Part shown: one piece after another, positions 37,508 through 49,385 of the stretch
Position numbering within the stretch: the stretch's first letter is position 1
How the letters are laid out: each line of letters starts with the position of its first letter
From: Viscum album
Taxonomy: Eukaryota > Streptophyta > Magnoliopsida > Santalales > Viscaceae
Assembly: GCA_963277665.1 (NCBI GenBank)
Contig: OY728130.1
Span: 426,299,101-426,363,100, forward strand
DNA length: 64,000 bases
Direction of reading: 5' to 3'
The notes under the pieces: model-generated
Told to the model about the DNA's origin: nothing
The model's input: only the letters and a program-made list of their open reading frames with translations
The model's database searches: none
Made by a program: the position numbers and the translations under genes

Positions 37508-37568
37508 AATGAAATATGTTATTTATAGGGGTGGTAGTTAGCATGTATGCATGAGCGACGTTTTCATT
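37508..37568. other. 61-nt hairpin module, copy 2 of a pair
   Basis: AATGAAA at the left end and TTTCATT at the right end are exact inverted copies, 61 nt end to end as in family D. The centre reads GGGGTGGTAGTTAGCATGTA. It lies 189 bp from copy 1. Confidence 0.65.
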
Positions 37569-38929
37569 CTACTGTGGATGGAATGAGGTATATTTTTTTA
37601 AATAAATATATTAAGACTTAATTAAAAAATAAATTTTATTTTATTATTTTAATATGGTTATTGAATATTTTGAGTAGGTGTAATAAGAAAGAAACTTGAA
37701 TTCATTCAGTTAAGATGATTACCCCTTCCTTGGGTACCCTCCATTGGATCTCCCTTTAAGAATTCTAATGATAGTATTTTAGAGATAAAATAAAATCTAG
37801 GTCATGTATATGATTGTTGTGAAGTTATTTGGGTAGATATTTTGTAATCCATAGTTCTCAGAGGGTGTGTATAAGTGAGGTGTGATATGCTCATTTTATA
37901 AGAGAGAGGAGTGACACCTTTTTAGATACTCTTAATTTTAAAGTAATAAAAATGTCATTATGAATGGAAAGTGGTAGGAAATGGTAAAATATTAGAATTT
38001 AGGATAATTTAGGTTATGCGAACACACATCAAATGAAATTTAGAAACATTTTAGTGATATATGTGTGTCTTTATTTCTTTGTTTAACAATTTAACTCATT
38101 TAACTGAAACAACAATGACTAGATTTTTATGTAGATACAATATTTTTATGAGAAAAATAAATTATAACATATTACCTAATAGGAAAATTATGATTCCAAA
38201 TATAATTTTTTTTAAAAAAAAGTATAATTCTTGATGTGGTAAAAATCATTTTTAATATAATTATTCAAAACTTTACGAGAAAAATTTTATAAAAAAATTC
38301 CATTTAATGCATAAAAACAAATTTACACCCAAATAATGTATTTTATTAATTATCATGAAATTTATGGTTTTTTTATTAAATAATATTTTATTTATGTTCT
38401 TTTAAAATAAACCAAAACCAAATGTATCTTTGAAAATACTTAATCAAAGGAAATGATAAACACCGATTCTTTTATTATAATAAAACATAATTTAGTTTCT
38501 AAAATGTAAAATATAGGTTCTTAAATTTAATATATTTTCTTAAATGTATTATTTTAATCCTTAAACACATATTTGGACTAATTTTTTTAATAAACATTCA
38601 ATTCATTATAATATCATGTTAATTTCATAGAAGCTAAAGAATTTTCAAAAAAAGGAATTTTTCACAATTCACCCAAAAATAAACTATTTCAGAAAAATAT
38701 AATAAATAAACATAAGATAATTTTTACATTGTTAACCCAAAAATAAATCTAATCTGTTTAAATTTATACCCTAATATTGATAAAATTAATTTAATAACGC
38801 ATAATTCAGAAACAATTTTTGAGAAAAATATTTTCAAGCATAAAATTAATAAAAATGCATAATAATGAAAATTATAATTTATAAATAATTACATTTTTGT
38901 GATATATTAAATTCTACATAAACCCCCTC

Positions 38930-39130
38930 CCCAAAAACACAAAATAATATCTGATATTATGATAATTAATGGTTATAGTCACTAGTGTTTAATCAACTAT
39001 CATGTATCTCATAGTGATTTCTAATTTCTTAGACTTCTCCTACGGGAGATTTCACTCAAGCTGTACTTGTTAAAGTTTAGCTTGTTCTTGGTCTTGGGAA
39101 AACCATAATGAAATAACAACTTTGACAAGC
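38930..39130 (-). repeat. Fragment similar to family-A LTR (minus strand)
   Basis: The plus strand reads ACTTCTCCTACGGGAGATTT then CACTCAAGCTGTACTTGTTA, similar to 4245-4295 in the minus-strand LTR of element 1 (CTCTTCTCCCGTAGTCAGTT then CACTCAAGCTTAACATGTTC). A short, old piece whose ends I cannot define. Confidence 0.5.
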
Positions 39131-40599
39131 CCAAAAAATATTATCTTTATATGAAATATTGATACTAATTGATTCCATTTTTATAGATTTCATAATTCTG
39201 TTACCTCTATTTATACATAATATTACTATGACAATATTGTAATAGTCATAATTAGATTTTATTAAAGCATGAGGCTCTTTTTTATTTTAGTGCTGTGTTT
39301 GGAATAATATATTCAATATTTTATTTATTTAAATAATAAATATATGTACCAAAATATTGTGTAAATATAGTTAGGGTGGCTTGGTAAACACTGAATGGTT
39401 TTCTAGTATGTGTTATTTTGATTGTTTAGATATGATAAAGTCAGCACAAAATGTTACATTATCCACATAAGAGGTTGTTAAAGTCCAGATGATTATTAGG
39501 GATAAAATTTTCATATAATAATATATCTTTAACACCTTGTTCATACACAATTCCTATACATAATGTTTTAACTTGTCATGATGGTGGTAATGGAAAAAGT
39601 CCTTTTTAATATGATGATTTTAGATAATGATTCCTTGGATATGATATTTGAGTGATATTACTATTATACAGTAGATCTATTTCAACTTTTTTATTTTGGG
39701 ATACTTTATTTCTGTTACTTTATAATTTCATTACTTGGGTTTTAGTTTTTTACTTTGTTTAGTTGTGTAACATTTATAGGAATTACTATGTTAATTAGAA
39801 TTTATTTCTGATGATATTGTTATGCTATTCACAATGTTTCATTATTATTTTTTATTTTTTGAAGATGTATGTAATTACCCATTAGAGGTTAAATTTATCC
39901 TCAAGTAACATATTCATACCCTTTTATATAATCTGCATCCTTTGGTAATTAGGGAGAAAATGTGAGGCCATGTTTTATTTTTTCCTTAGAGGTATCGGAA
40001 TGTCATGTTGAGATAATAAAAAAGGGCATCAGAGAAACTTTATCATATAATATTTGGATTCATATGGAAATTTTTATAAATAAAACTTGATATATAATAT
40101 TTTGTATGAAATTTATAAAATTTTGCCTAGAAAATACATTGTTAATAAAATTCAGTGTCACAAAAGAGTGTGGGATTATGTCGTTTGGGTTTGATGGGAA
40201 ATGATTTGGATATTCCCGATGAAATGAATTTTATTAAGTTATTGATTTCTCTTGATTTATATCATGTAATGAGTTGTTCATGAATCATTCCTGGTATAAT
40301 GGATCATTTAATTTATGTTAATTCAAGTGATTATACTTTGATTATTATTTTTCTATAAAATGTAATTAAGTTAAATGATTAATTTATCAATGATATGATC
40401 AATTTTCTTATAAATAGATTATTAATAATACATGGTTAACTTAAAAAATTAATATTATCATGATTATATAGCTTGTTTGAATTTATTTTATTATTATCTA
40501 TGTGTATATGGGAGAAAAATTATAAATTCCATGTTTGATTGATATAAAATATTTAGTATATATATTCAATAATGTTTTAATTTTATAGAGAGATAAAAC

Positions 40600-41100
40600 T
40601 AAAAAGGTATGTTATGGAGCCTTATGGAGATAAAACTAATTTTGATAGATGTATTAAGGAATTACACAAAGCATTGGATAACAATTATTCATCATGGGGA
40701 CTCTAAAGACTCTTATTATAGTGAATTTCACATAGATTTTTCTTTGAGTGATTTATACCATTGAGGGAATAGTTCCCTAAGAGGAAAAAATGGTGTCTGA
40801 TGTTATCAAATATTTTTTGGAATAATATCCTCCTACATTTAGGTGGAATAATAGAATACGGGGTTAAACTGAGTGGATGGAGAGAATTAATAGAAAATTT
40901 TAATTATTTAATAAAACTAAAATTTAGAAGGTCAAGTTAGTAGTGATTATACTTGATGCACTAGTGTGGAATTGGTGGGATAACCTTTTGTTAGTGAAGA
41001 TGACAGAGGGGATGATATTGGGATTATTTTAGTAATTATTATTTGATTAGTTATATACTAATATATTGATAATGTACTTGGGTTACAAAATTTTGGTGTT
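40600..41100 (+). pseudogene. gag remnant of element E
   Basis: Around 40830-40990 the translation over several frames gives the gag pattern of a Pro-Thr-Phe start, then W near 40880, then a hydrophobic stretch and an ALVWNWWD-like ending at about 40960-40980 (family: ...GEA..WW). The match is weak alone and is supported by its position ahead of protease and RT on the same strand. No zinc knuckle could be confirmed downstream (41450-41650). Confidence 0.5.
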
Positions 41101-42379
41101 AAAGTAAGGGGGGATGTCAATTATAGTTTATATATCTAAATTCAGTGTTTGGAATTCTTTTTCTTTGACCATGAGTGGGTATGAGTCTAAAAAACTATAG
41201 AGGTTTGTGATTATCTTGTAACTAAACATTCATGATCAAATCATATTAATTTATTTACTAAATTTAATTTGGGAGGTAAAATTTACCTTTATAGTGGTGG
41301 AATATTTAGATGAGGATAATATGATGATTATGTATATGAGAGTATCTATAGATTATAAGAAATGAAAATTTATTGATTTTTACTAGAGTGGGATGTTATA
41401 GGGTAACCATGGAAGGATTTATATTAGGAATATTCTTTAGGATGGTTATTAATCATTATACTAGAAAAAAATTTATAGAAGGATCAGATGTTATCCTAAT
41501 TCCACTCATGATTCACATTTCTAGATGAGTGAAACTAAGTGGAGTGGTAAGGAGATGCCATCATAGAGGTCAAATATTGATGGCGATGGAGGTATGAGGT
41601 ATCAGTCTTGTTGATATATTTGTTTAAATAGATTTTTTATGTCTGAGACTATAAATATATCCCCCAAATGTTCTTTTTAACCTAAGTATTAAGGTAATAA
41701 GGGGTTATGGTAGGGAAACAACCCCATTCTTAGAAGGCTCGTTGTAAGGGGGTGTGATGTACTCAAAAAACATTTTTTGAGAAAATCATGTGGGTTTTAT
41801 ATGGAACATAGCGTTTGAAGAAACAATTTTTTGGGATTTATTTCAGGCATGGAATTGGGGAAAAATTAATGCTGGGTTTACATGGTATTTTAGAATTAAT
41901 TTTCTTATTGGGTTTACATGGAAACACGTAAGTAAAAATTCCAATTAGTGTACACACAGGTTCACTAAAAAAGTTATTTTTTAAACAAATTTATTACTCG
42001 TTAATTTTTTTAAAAAAATTAATTTATTCTTATTCAATTGGAAATTATATTGCTCAATTAAAATAGATTTTAAACAAGAGTATTTCTATTCAATAAAGAA
42101 AAGTTGTTTCACCCCTCTATGGATGATGGGTTCATTTCAAAAAAAAATAAATCAATATGTTTTATATTTTTTGATCATTTAGTTTTTTGATCGTACATTT
42201 TTTCCAAATGTTTCAGTGGTGTGATGTGTCTTTATGAAATTATGAAACTTATATCCCAAATCATAAATCAGGTGTTGGATAATTGTTTATTATATATTTC
42301 TAACCATCAAATATTTCTGAGGGATCTTATATTTCTATAGGTACGATACTAGTACCTTACACTTTGGAAAAACATTATT

Positions 42380-42715
42380 TTTTATAACAGTGCATCTTAT
42401 TATATTTTATATACTCATTTTATTTCACATTTAATCATTTATGTGAATTAATTACTTGGAGTATTGAACTGGGATGCTCTATTGGTGAATATAGTGGAAC
42501 CCATTAAGATAATTCCAACTTGTTCCATTTTTATTAGTGGATATGATATTATTATGGAATCTATATATTTTTTGGAATTTCCAAGAATTGATATAATTTT
42601 TAATATGGAATCTTTACTATATTTTAGGATTAAAGTGATTATTTCTGGAGATGAGGAACTTTATTTAATTTCCCTGATGCGTTTTTTTAGTGAATGTGAT
42701 TGTCATGGAAGTTAA
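42380..42715 (+). pseudogene. Protease and protease-RT linker of element E
   Basis: At about 42387 NSASYYILYTH sits where the family has DSGATHSFIS, so the catalytic Asp would now be Asn. The open stretch 42464-42715 (83 codons) is clearer: SIFISGYDIIMESIYFLEF then PRIDIIFNMESLLYFRIKV matches the plant gypsy linker C.v.i.gye...DLilL.m.dFDvILGMDWLs, with the GMDWL core changed to NMESL. Confidence 0.68.
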
Positions 42716-42969
42716 TTTGGATTTGATTCTGAGTAGTTGAGGAAATTTACTTCTTATATTGTGGAAATGGTTATTTAATCCACTAAAAATGTGTTATTAC
42801 TATTTTCATCATGACTTTGAAATTTTTAGGATTTCATAGTTTACCTTTGGATGGATAGTTGGAGTTAATAAAACATTTTTAACACTATATTAAACTTAAT
42901 TACATTACTCCATATCATATGGATCAATTAGAAATTTATACTGTGATGTTTTATTTATAGGATCCTTAA

Positions 42970-43420
42970 TTAAAGTGGTTTATTCGGTAAATTATATTTA
43001 GTTTTGGGGATATAACAAGTTTTTCTGAAATTCTAATTGGAAATTAAGGTATTGTATAGATTAAAAAAACCAAATTATTTAGTTATTATAAAAGATTATA
43101 AATTTCCATGGGTTGATGAAATATTTGATCTTTTAAAGGGGGATTGATGGTATTCTAAAATTGATCTTTGGTCAGGATATCATTAACAGTATTATAAGAC
43201 TGAGGATGTGTTATAGACAATGCTCAAGAATTATTATGTCTATTTTAAATAATTAGTGTTATCATTCATGGAAAATAATTCACCACATCTTTTTATTCCC
43301 TCAATGAATTAAAATTTTCATATTTTTATGGAATCCATTGTGGGATACTTTATTGATGATATTTTTATATATCCATGATCTTGAGAAGATCATGGAGAAT
43401 ATTTCGATATTATATTATAT
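42970..43420 (+). pseudogene. Reverse transcriptase of element E, broken
   Basis: At 43107-43180 the translation reads FPWVDEIFDLLKG then WYSKIDLWSGYH, matching the Ty3 RT block PRIDDLFDQLkGa..FSKIDLRSGYHQ (the first catalytic Asp is in SKIDL). At 43260-43380 it gives FMENNSPHLFIPSMN then SIVGYFIDDIFIYP, the PFGLtNAPatF block and the YxDD catalytic box in the form FIDD. Stops separate these pieces. Confidence 0.82.
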
Positions 43421-43689
43421 AATTTATGGGAACATAAAATTTATTGCATAATCTCTAAATTCTATTTTTGTATTAAATTGTTAAATGTTTTTTGTAATGT
43501 GGTTTAAATATATAGGATTTCAACTGATCCTGAGAAATTGGTGGCAATAATTTCTTCGGTAGTACCAATTAATGACTTTAAGATTTCATGTTTTTTGGGG
43601 ATTTTTGAATATTATCAATGATGAATTCATGTTTTTTATAGATTAATATTTTTCAATATGAAATTAACCCATAATGGTGTGAAATTATT

Positions 43690-43990
43690 ATGGGATGATA
43701 AATATGATAATGTATTTTAGGAATTGTACATAAGATTAACTTTTACACATGTTCTTATCAAAGCCTTATTGGGTAAGAACTATGAGTTTTATTTTGATAC
43801 ATTTTTTGTGGTTCTAGTTTGTGTATTAATGAAATTGGGTTATTGTTTTACTTATAATTCTTGGACTTTTAATCTTAATGAGAAGAATTATCACACTCCT
43901 AATCTTGATTTGGCATTATTGGTGAACAAACTCAAGAGTTAGTGGCATTATCTATGTGGGAATAGATTTCTTTTTATTAAAAACATAATA
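43690..43990 (+). pseudogene. RNase H domain of element E
   Basis: The open stretch 43724-43942 (72 codons) aligns with Ty3 RNase H. YEFYFDTFFVVLVCVLMKLG corresponds to FEVYTDASG.GIGAVLMQ.G, where the Asp of DAS remains as D but the following residues are lost. YNSWTFNLNEKNYHTPNLDL corresponds to Y.SR.L...E.NYPTHDLEL. The tail WHYLCGNRF matches WRHYLYG..F. It is one of the better-preserved pieces of E. Confidence 0.82.
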
Positions 43991-44439
43991 TATTTATGTA
44001 TATTTTCTTCTAAAAGGACCTAAATATTTGAAAAAGGAGATGAGTAAGCATCTATAGTAATTTTATAATGGAATACATTCTTAGGAAGGGAAACATTTTT
44101 CATGATGCATTGAACACAAAGTCTAAGACTGATGTTGTAATGTAATTAGAGGATGAAGAAAAACTTATGATTATTTTCTCAATGTTATATCTAGACTTAT
44201 ATATGGACAATATTAAAAGTATTTATTACCTTTGAATTTAATTTTATCATTTACAGTGTGAGTGAAATAATTTCAAGATTTAGATTCTAAATGACTGGTT
44301 ATTTATGGATTAATTTATGGGGAGCATGTACAAATATAGAATCTAAATAGTTATTCTATATCATATATTTAAGGACCAATTCTTGTTACATAACATATAT
44401 GAGTATATATTTTTCATTATTTTTGTATTTTTAAATGGT

Positions 44440-44985
44440 TTGACCAATACGTATCATGGTTTTTGGGAAAACTATTGGTGGATATGGATAAAGATAGATA
44501 TAAATAGGTTTGTATTCATATTCCTTACCCATTAATGGTTAAAGATATAAAATTTGAGGCCAGTATATATGATTTATTTGTTTCCTTTCCCAATTTGGAA
44601 ATTAGATAAGGTCCTTATATATTTCATGTTGATTTTTCCTTGAAAATCTTGGGGGGGGGGGTGGAGTCTATGTAACAGTTGATCAACTCATAAAATTTTC
44701 TGATTTCTTATCGATCAGGGAGACTTTAAATGCTAATGAACTATGGAATTTTTATCTTCATGATATTGTTATATTTCATGGGGTACTTAGTTGTATTGTA
44801 TCAAAATGAGATTTGAAATTCACTTCACAATTTTTTAGGGTTTTTAAAGGGATTGGTTACGTAGGTGGAGTTGAATAAAAATTATCATCCATAGATTTAT
44901 GGGTTTTTGAGTGAAAAATCCATATCATGAAGGATATAGTAGATTAATTTATTCTTAATTATCATATTTAATGGGAATATTGTTT
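44440..44985 (+). pseudogene. Integrase N-terminal and core of element E, interrupted at about 44985
   Basis: At 44450-44540 YHGFWENYWWIWIKIDINRF matches the zinc-binding region H.G..KT...L...YWWPGM..DI, with the cysteines lost. From about 44660, after a run of 11 Gs (44651-44661), comes VYVTVDQLIKFSDFLSIRET, then ANELWNFYLHDIVIFHGV and DLKFTSQFF, the core with its first Asp in VDQL. Near 44890-44935 a YHP...G..SEKSI remnant marks the third catalytic block. The homology then stops where the GC-richer insertion begins. Confidence 0.85.
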
Positions 44986-45412
44986 CTGACGCTTTCACTG
45001 GGGTGCACACATCTGTCCGTGGAGGACGCGCAGCTGTTGCCCCATATTTTTTCTTTCCAAAGGTGGGCGAAATCCGTAACCTATTCAAGGAAGTTTTCTC
45101 CTTGATCGAAACAGGAGAATGGGATGTCGGTTCCTCCTTCCATGGATTCCTCCTCAGAACTAGTTACCTAGTTTGTGTCTCCCTTAAAGATTAAGTCGTG
45201 GTTCATGAATCTTGTTCGCAGTTCCATATCTTTGTGGACGCCGGTTAATTAAACTATTTTGTCAGGACATTCCATGGGGTTTTGACATGGTAGAAACCTT
45301 CAGTCAGAGTAGATGAAAACCTCGGTCATGTAGGGGAATATCTGGATGCATAGACATTGGGGAACCTGTACTCCTCCTCATAAGAGGGCATCTCAAGGGC
45401 GCAGGACCCAAG

Positions 45413-45595
45413 GCATCCCATGTTAGGCATGGGTTATCTTATGCCAGATGCATGTCTCTATGTTTTTACTCAGCTTCCCATGTTTAACATGGGGTATGAT
45501 TCAAGTTAAACATCTAGCAGAGACAGTTATGAAAAATGTGTGTTTTCTGAAGTTTTCCTCAGGCATCTCATGATTAACATGATGTAGGCCGTGAG
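45413..45595. repeat. Three CATG-centred inverted repeats
   Basis: CCCATGTTAGGCATGGG (about 45417-45433), CCCATGTTTAACATGGG (about 45477-45493) and CTCATGATTAACATGATG (about 45567-45584) are three related hairpins within 180 bp, each followed by TAT or TAG. Similar surroundings (AGGCATC..., CAGCTTC...) suggest a repeated unit. Confidence 0.75.
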
Positions 45596-45869
45596 TTTAA
45601 CATCCTACAGATACAGAATGAGGGTGATCAGAACATCCCATAGAGATATATCAGATTGGTACATCACTAGGAGGGAACCCCTGGAAGGTTTACCGGGTGG
45701 ATGGAATAGGGAACTCAATAATATTAGACCCAAGATGGTGTTTCCCATAAAGTTAATATGTCACACCATAAAGGTTTATCTGGATACCACTGAGGGAGGA
45801 TCAGAAAGAGTGCACCCCATAATGAGGGACACTAAGGATTACCATTGGATGCGATTAACCCTTGTGGAG

Positions 45870-46990
45870 GTTTCCTACGTACCTTGTGTAGGTGATAGGG
45901 ATCAAAACCCGGATATTTTTAAGGGGTGAAGAATCAAGGTGTACACAAAAGACAACACCCCAGATACATGTTGGGGATTATGCATGGATAATATCCCATC
46001 ACAAGAGGGGTACTTTGGGGTGGATGGTTATGGATTGAGTGGGGATTATGCATGGTTAGCGGCCTGATTGCTGCTAGGAGCAGTAGGGAAGTGGGTGACA
46101 TGATCTCATCAGGATGTGGCGGCCCAGGTAAGAATTAAGATGGAAGATGGAGAGTTAAATGAATTGGATGGGCAATGAGATGGAACCAATGTAAATGTGG
46201 TAGTATTGTTGGGCTTGGGCCTCGAGGAGACTTCCTAGGTATCCTCATAGAAGGGAATCAAAGTATTTGTAGTTCGATGAGTCGATAGGACACCTGAGGA
46301 GGAGACCTGTGATAATGGATGCATGGATGGGACCCGGAGGAAGTGGAACCGCCAGGTTGGGGCATGACCTTCCCAAAACACATAGGCTCAAGGGAGAGAT
46401 TAGGATGAGAAATGAGAAATGGGATTGAACCTTAGGGTGGCTTCCTACGCATCCCCATGGTAGGGAATCAAAGTTCACACAGTTCATCTGAAGATGACAT
46501 ACCATTGATTGGGGACTTTAAAGGCTTACCATTTATTGAGGTTGAAAATAGCTTACTACTGAATGGGTTGACAATGGATTACCACTAGATGTGATTGAAA
46601 ATGACTTACCACTGGATAGGGGAACTTAAGTGTCATGTGGGAAGAAAAGGGCGTGTAGTTTAACATTATGGAGGACAAGAAAAGTGTTAGTCTTGAACCT
46701 CAGTGAGGATTCCTATGTACCTTGTCTTGGCAAGGATCGAAGTCCACATAGTTTAGATAGAGTGGGAACTAACGTGAATATGGTCAGGACTAATGGATGG
46801 TGGGATTGAACCCCAAAGATTCTTCCTACGTATCTTTCCTTACCATGGATCAAAGACCTCATAGTTCATGTGGATTTTAGGGAACCGACGTGAAGATGGT
46901 CGGGACCAATGAATGGCGGGCTTGAACCTTAGGGTGGCTTCCTACATACCTTGCCTTAGAAAGGATCAAAGACCTTGTAGTTCATGGTTT
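45870..46990 (+). repeat. Six copies of a TTCCTACGTACCTT...GGATCAAAG...TAGTTCA unit
   Basis: Copies start near 45872, 46231, 46441, 46710, 46822 and 46938. Each has TTCCTACGTA(C/T)C or a variant, a gap of about 15 bases, GGGAATCAAAG or GGATCAAAG, then CATAGTTCATG or a variant. The last three are tandem at about 115 bp and also share GGTCGGGACCAATGAATGG. The first three are spaced irregularly. Confidence 0.8.
46497..46625. repeat. 27-bp tandem repeat, about four copies
   Basis: Units such as CTTACCATTTATTGAGGTTG, then CTTACTACTGAATGGGTTGA, then TTACCACTAGATGTGATTGA, each followed by about seven further bases ending AAATG or CAATG. Confidence 0.8.
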
Positions 46991-47129
46991 TTGGTTTACA
47001 CTCTAGGATTCCCATAAAGGATCTCATAGTTGATGCTTACTACTCTAAGCCCACGTGAGTTGTTCTCGGTGTGAGAAACAAGAGGCGGCAAGGACCTGGA
47101 GATCATGATGCAAGGTGCTTCCATGAAGG

Positions 47130-47565
47130 GTGGTGAATGAGTCTTATGTAAGGAAGCTTCCCGGGTGCTTCTAAGGAACAACAACGGTACATGGCGCTTA
47201 CGCATGGATGTTACTCGAGTGGATCTATGGAGCGACAACATTGCATGGGGATTGCGTATGGAAGCTGCCTGGGAGCCACTATGGAGCGGAAATGGTGGAT
47301 GGGGCTTATGCAAGGAAGATTCCTGGGTGCAGATATGGAGTGGAAATGGTGAATGAGTCTTACACAAAGAAGCTACGTAAGTGCCGCTATGGAGCGACAA
47401 CAGTGAATGAGGCGTATGTAAGGAAGTAGACCGGGTGCCTCTATGGAGCGGAAACGGTTCATGGGGCTTACACAAGGAAGATGCTCGAGTTCCGTTATAG
47501 AGTGGCAATGGTGGATGAGGCTTATGCAAGGAATCTTCCTCTGTGCCTCAAAGGAGTGGAAATGG
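47130..47565. repeat. 54-bp minisatellite, about eight copies
   Basis: The unit contains GCTTATGCAAGGAAG, then CTGGGTGCCTCTATGGAGCG, then a short variable end with AATGGTGAATG. As 54 is divisible by three, several frames stay open: the minus-strand open stretch 47529-46996 (177 codons) shows an 18-residue repeat of the form SLHKPHPPFPLHSGTRAS. I read it as a by-product of the array, not as a gene, because overlapping frames on both strands are also open and no known domain appears. Confidence 0.85.
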
Positions 47566-48069
47566 TGAATGGGGATTAAAAAAGGATGCTTTTCAAAGGT
47601 CTTCCTCATGTCTTTCCATGAGGGCATCCCAACTCAGTGGTGGTTTGAGGCCTTCACCTATGCGCTACGCACAAGAGTGATAACACCAATGGGTGTTGAA
47701 ATCAGTCCGAAAAAGGGATATGAAAAGTGTGAATCACATGCCCGACATTGAGAATACAATGAGCGTGGCGTGGTGATGGAGGATGACTATTGACTGTGTT
47801 CAAAACACAACATCCATATCGCATTAGCCTGAAATGGGGAAAAATGAGTTTCTGCTGCTAACCGTGTTCAAAACATAGGACATGACTCGAAGTGTTTTCC
47901 AAAGTCTTACAGGGCGTTGGCCCAGGATGGTAGGTGAGACGATGCGACATGAGATTAGACCGTTATGGGGTCCCTTCAAATATGGAAGTGGATAAAGATC
48001 CGAATGAAGGACACACAACGCGTGTGGTGGAGTGATGGAATGTTTGAACAGATTCCAACGCGCATGCAG

Positions 48070-48740
48070 TTACGCCACTATGATCTTGGCATAATGCATC
48101 TTATTATTGGCACATAAGGAATCTCTTATTTAGAATAAGAGGCATTATATTATTGAATGATAGAGAATTCTACAGTTATAGTCATGTATAGAAAACTGTT
48201 GACATCTTATGATTGGCACACAACACATCTCTTATTTAGAACAAGAGACATCCAATTATTGAATAATAGGGTGTACTACAGTTTATAGTCATATAGATAG
48301 GACTGTTGGCATCTTATTCTTGGATCATATGGAATCTCTTGTATGGAACAAGAGGAATCCTATATTTGTCATATAGGCTGTAGTATAGTTTATAGTCATG
48401 TAGAGAGGACTATTGAAATCTTATGCTTGGAGGATAAGGAGTCGACCTTATAGAGCAAGATGCATCGTATGTTTGGCACATAGGGTGTAATACAGTTTAT
48501 AGTCATGTAGATAGTACTATTGTCATATTATGCTTGGAGCAAAAGGCATCTCTCGTATAGACCAATAGGCATCCTATGATTGGAACATATGGTGTACTAC
48601 AGTTTATAGTCATGTATAGAGGACTACTAGCATCTTATTATTGTCACATAAGGCATCTCTTATTTAGAACAAGAGGAATCCTATATTTTTCATATAGGGT
48701 GTACAATAGTTTATAGTCATTTAGAGAGGACTTTTAGGAC
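48070..48740. repeat. About 107-bp tandem repeat, six copies
   Basis: Each unit has CATCTTATTATTGGCACATA, then ATCTCTTATTTAGAACAAGA, then GGGTGTACTACAGTTTATAG followed by TCATGTAGAGAGGAC. The phrase TTATAGTCAT recurs near 48177, 48286, 48388, 48499, 48606 and 48713. TCTCTTATTTAGAACAAGAG can itself form a short stem. Confidence 0.88.
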
Positions 48741-49069
48741 TAAGGCACCTAGAAATGGTTGGTGTTGGGACTCACGCAAGGGAAACCCTTTCTGGATCAA
48801 CCAGGTATAGAAGATAGGTGATGGGGTGTAGATGAGTTATTGAGAAATGGTTCAACTCAAGGTAATTGGGGGGATTGATGACAAGAATCTGAACTCACAA
48901 CATGGGAAACAGACCAAGATAAATATACTGACTCAGGGTGTTCCATGGTGTGTAGAGGAGTTTCTCTAATCATGGTATCCCATAGGTGGAAGGCAGTTGC
49001 ACATAAGGGCGCAATGGAAATTGCCAACGTCCTGGGAACTGTTGCGCATAAGTTGGCCTATGAATTGGA

Positions 49070-49385
49070 TGTGTTGCACCCAATATTGGACTGGGTGACA
49101 AGATGGAAGGTCTGCGCACAAGATGGAAGGATTTTGAAAAAGAGGGAAGGTCTGCGTGCAATATGGAAGGGTTTCACACAAGAGGGCAGGGTTGCTCACA
49201 AAAGAGAAGGGTTGCATGCAATATTGGACTGGGCGACATAGGTGCGCTCATGATTTAGTACCTTGGTACTATTTCACGCAATATTGAAGTCTTGTATGCA
49301 AGATTGAAGTCTTGCACGCTAGATTGGATGTTTTGCGTGCAATATTGGAAGTTTTGCACATAAGCGTTGAATCCTGTGCACACCG
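49070..49385. repeat. 20-bp tandem repeat in two blocks
   Basis: Six consecutive 20-mers from 49109 (for example GGTCTGCGCACAAGATGGAA and GGGTTGCATGCAATATTGGA), then after a short break a second block from about 49270 (AGTCTTGTATGCAAGATTGA, AGTCTTGCACGCTAGATTGG). The core is TTGCRYGCAAGATTGGA. Isolated relatives (CCATTCTTACGTGCAAAACA) reappear at 49870-49930. Confidence 0.85.

Larger units (their letters stand above)
34451..40560. other. Unassigned AT-rich repeat debris within element E
   Basis: No coding domain is recognised. It contains two 61-nt hairpin modules (37319, 37508) and a minus-strand fragment similar to family-A LTR (38930-39130). These show that pieces of other LTR elements are nested between the left LTR and gag of element E. 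Open stretches such as 35503-35808 (+) and 36535-36744 (-) show no known motif. Confidence 0.5.

Noticed and set aside
42464..42715. Possible small host gene
   Set aside because: The sequence aligns with the protease-RT linker of plant gypsy elements and lies in order with the RT and RNase H of element E.
46996..47529. 177-codon minus-strand open frame with His/Pro-rich 18-residue repeats
   Set aside because: It coincides with a 54-bp tandem array that leaves frames open on both strands, has no known domain and lies in a non-coding repeat segment. Kept as a repeat, not a gene.
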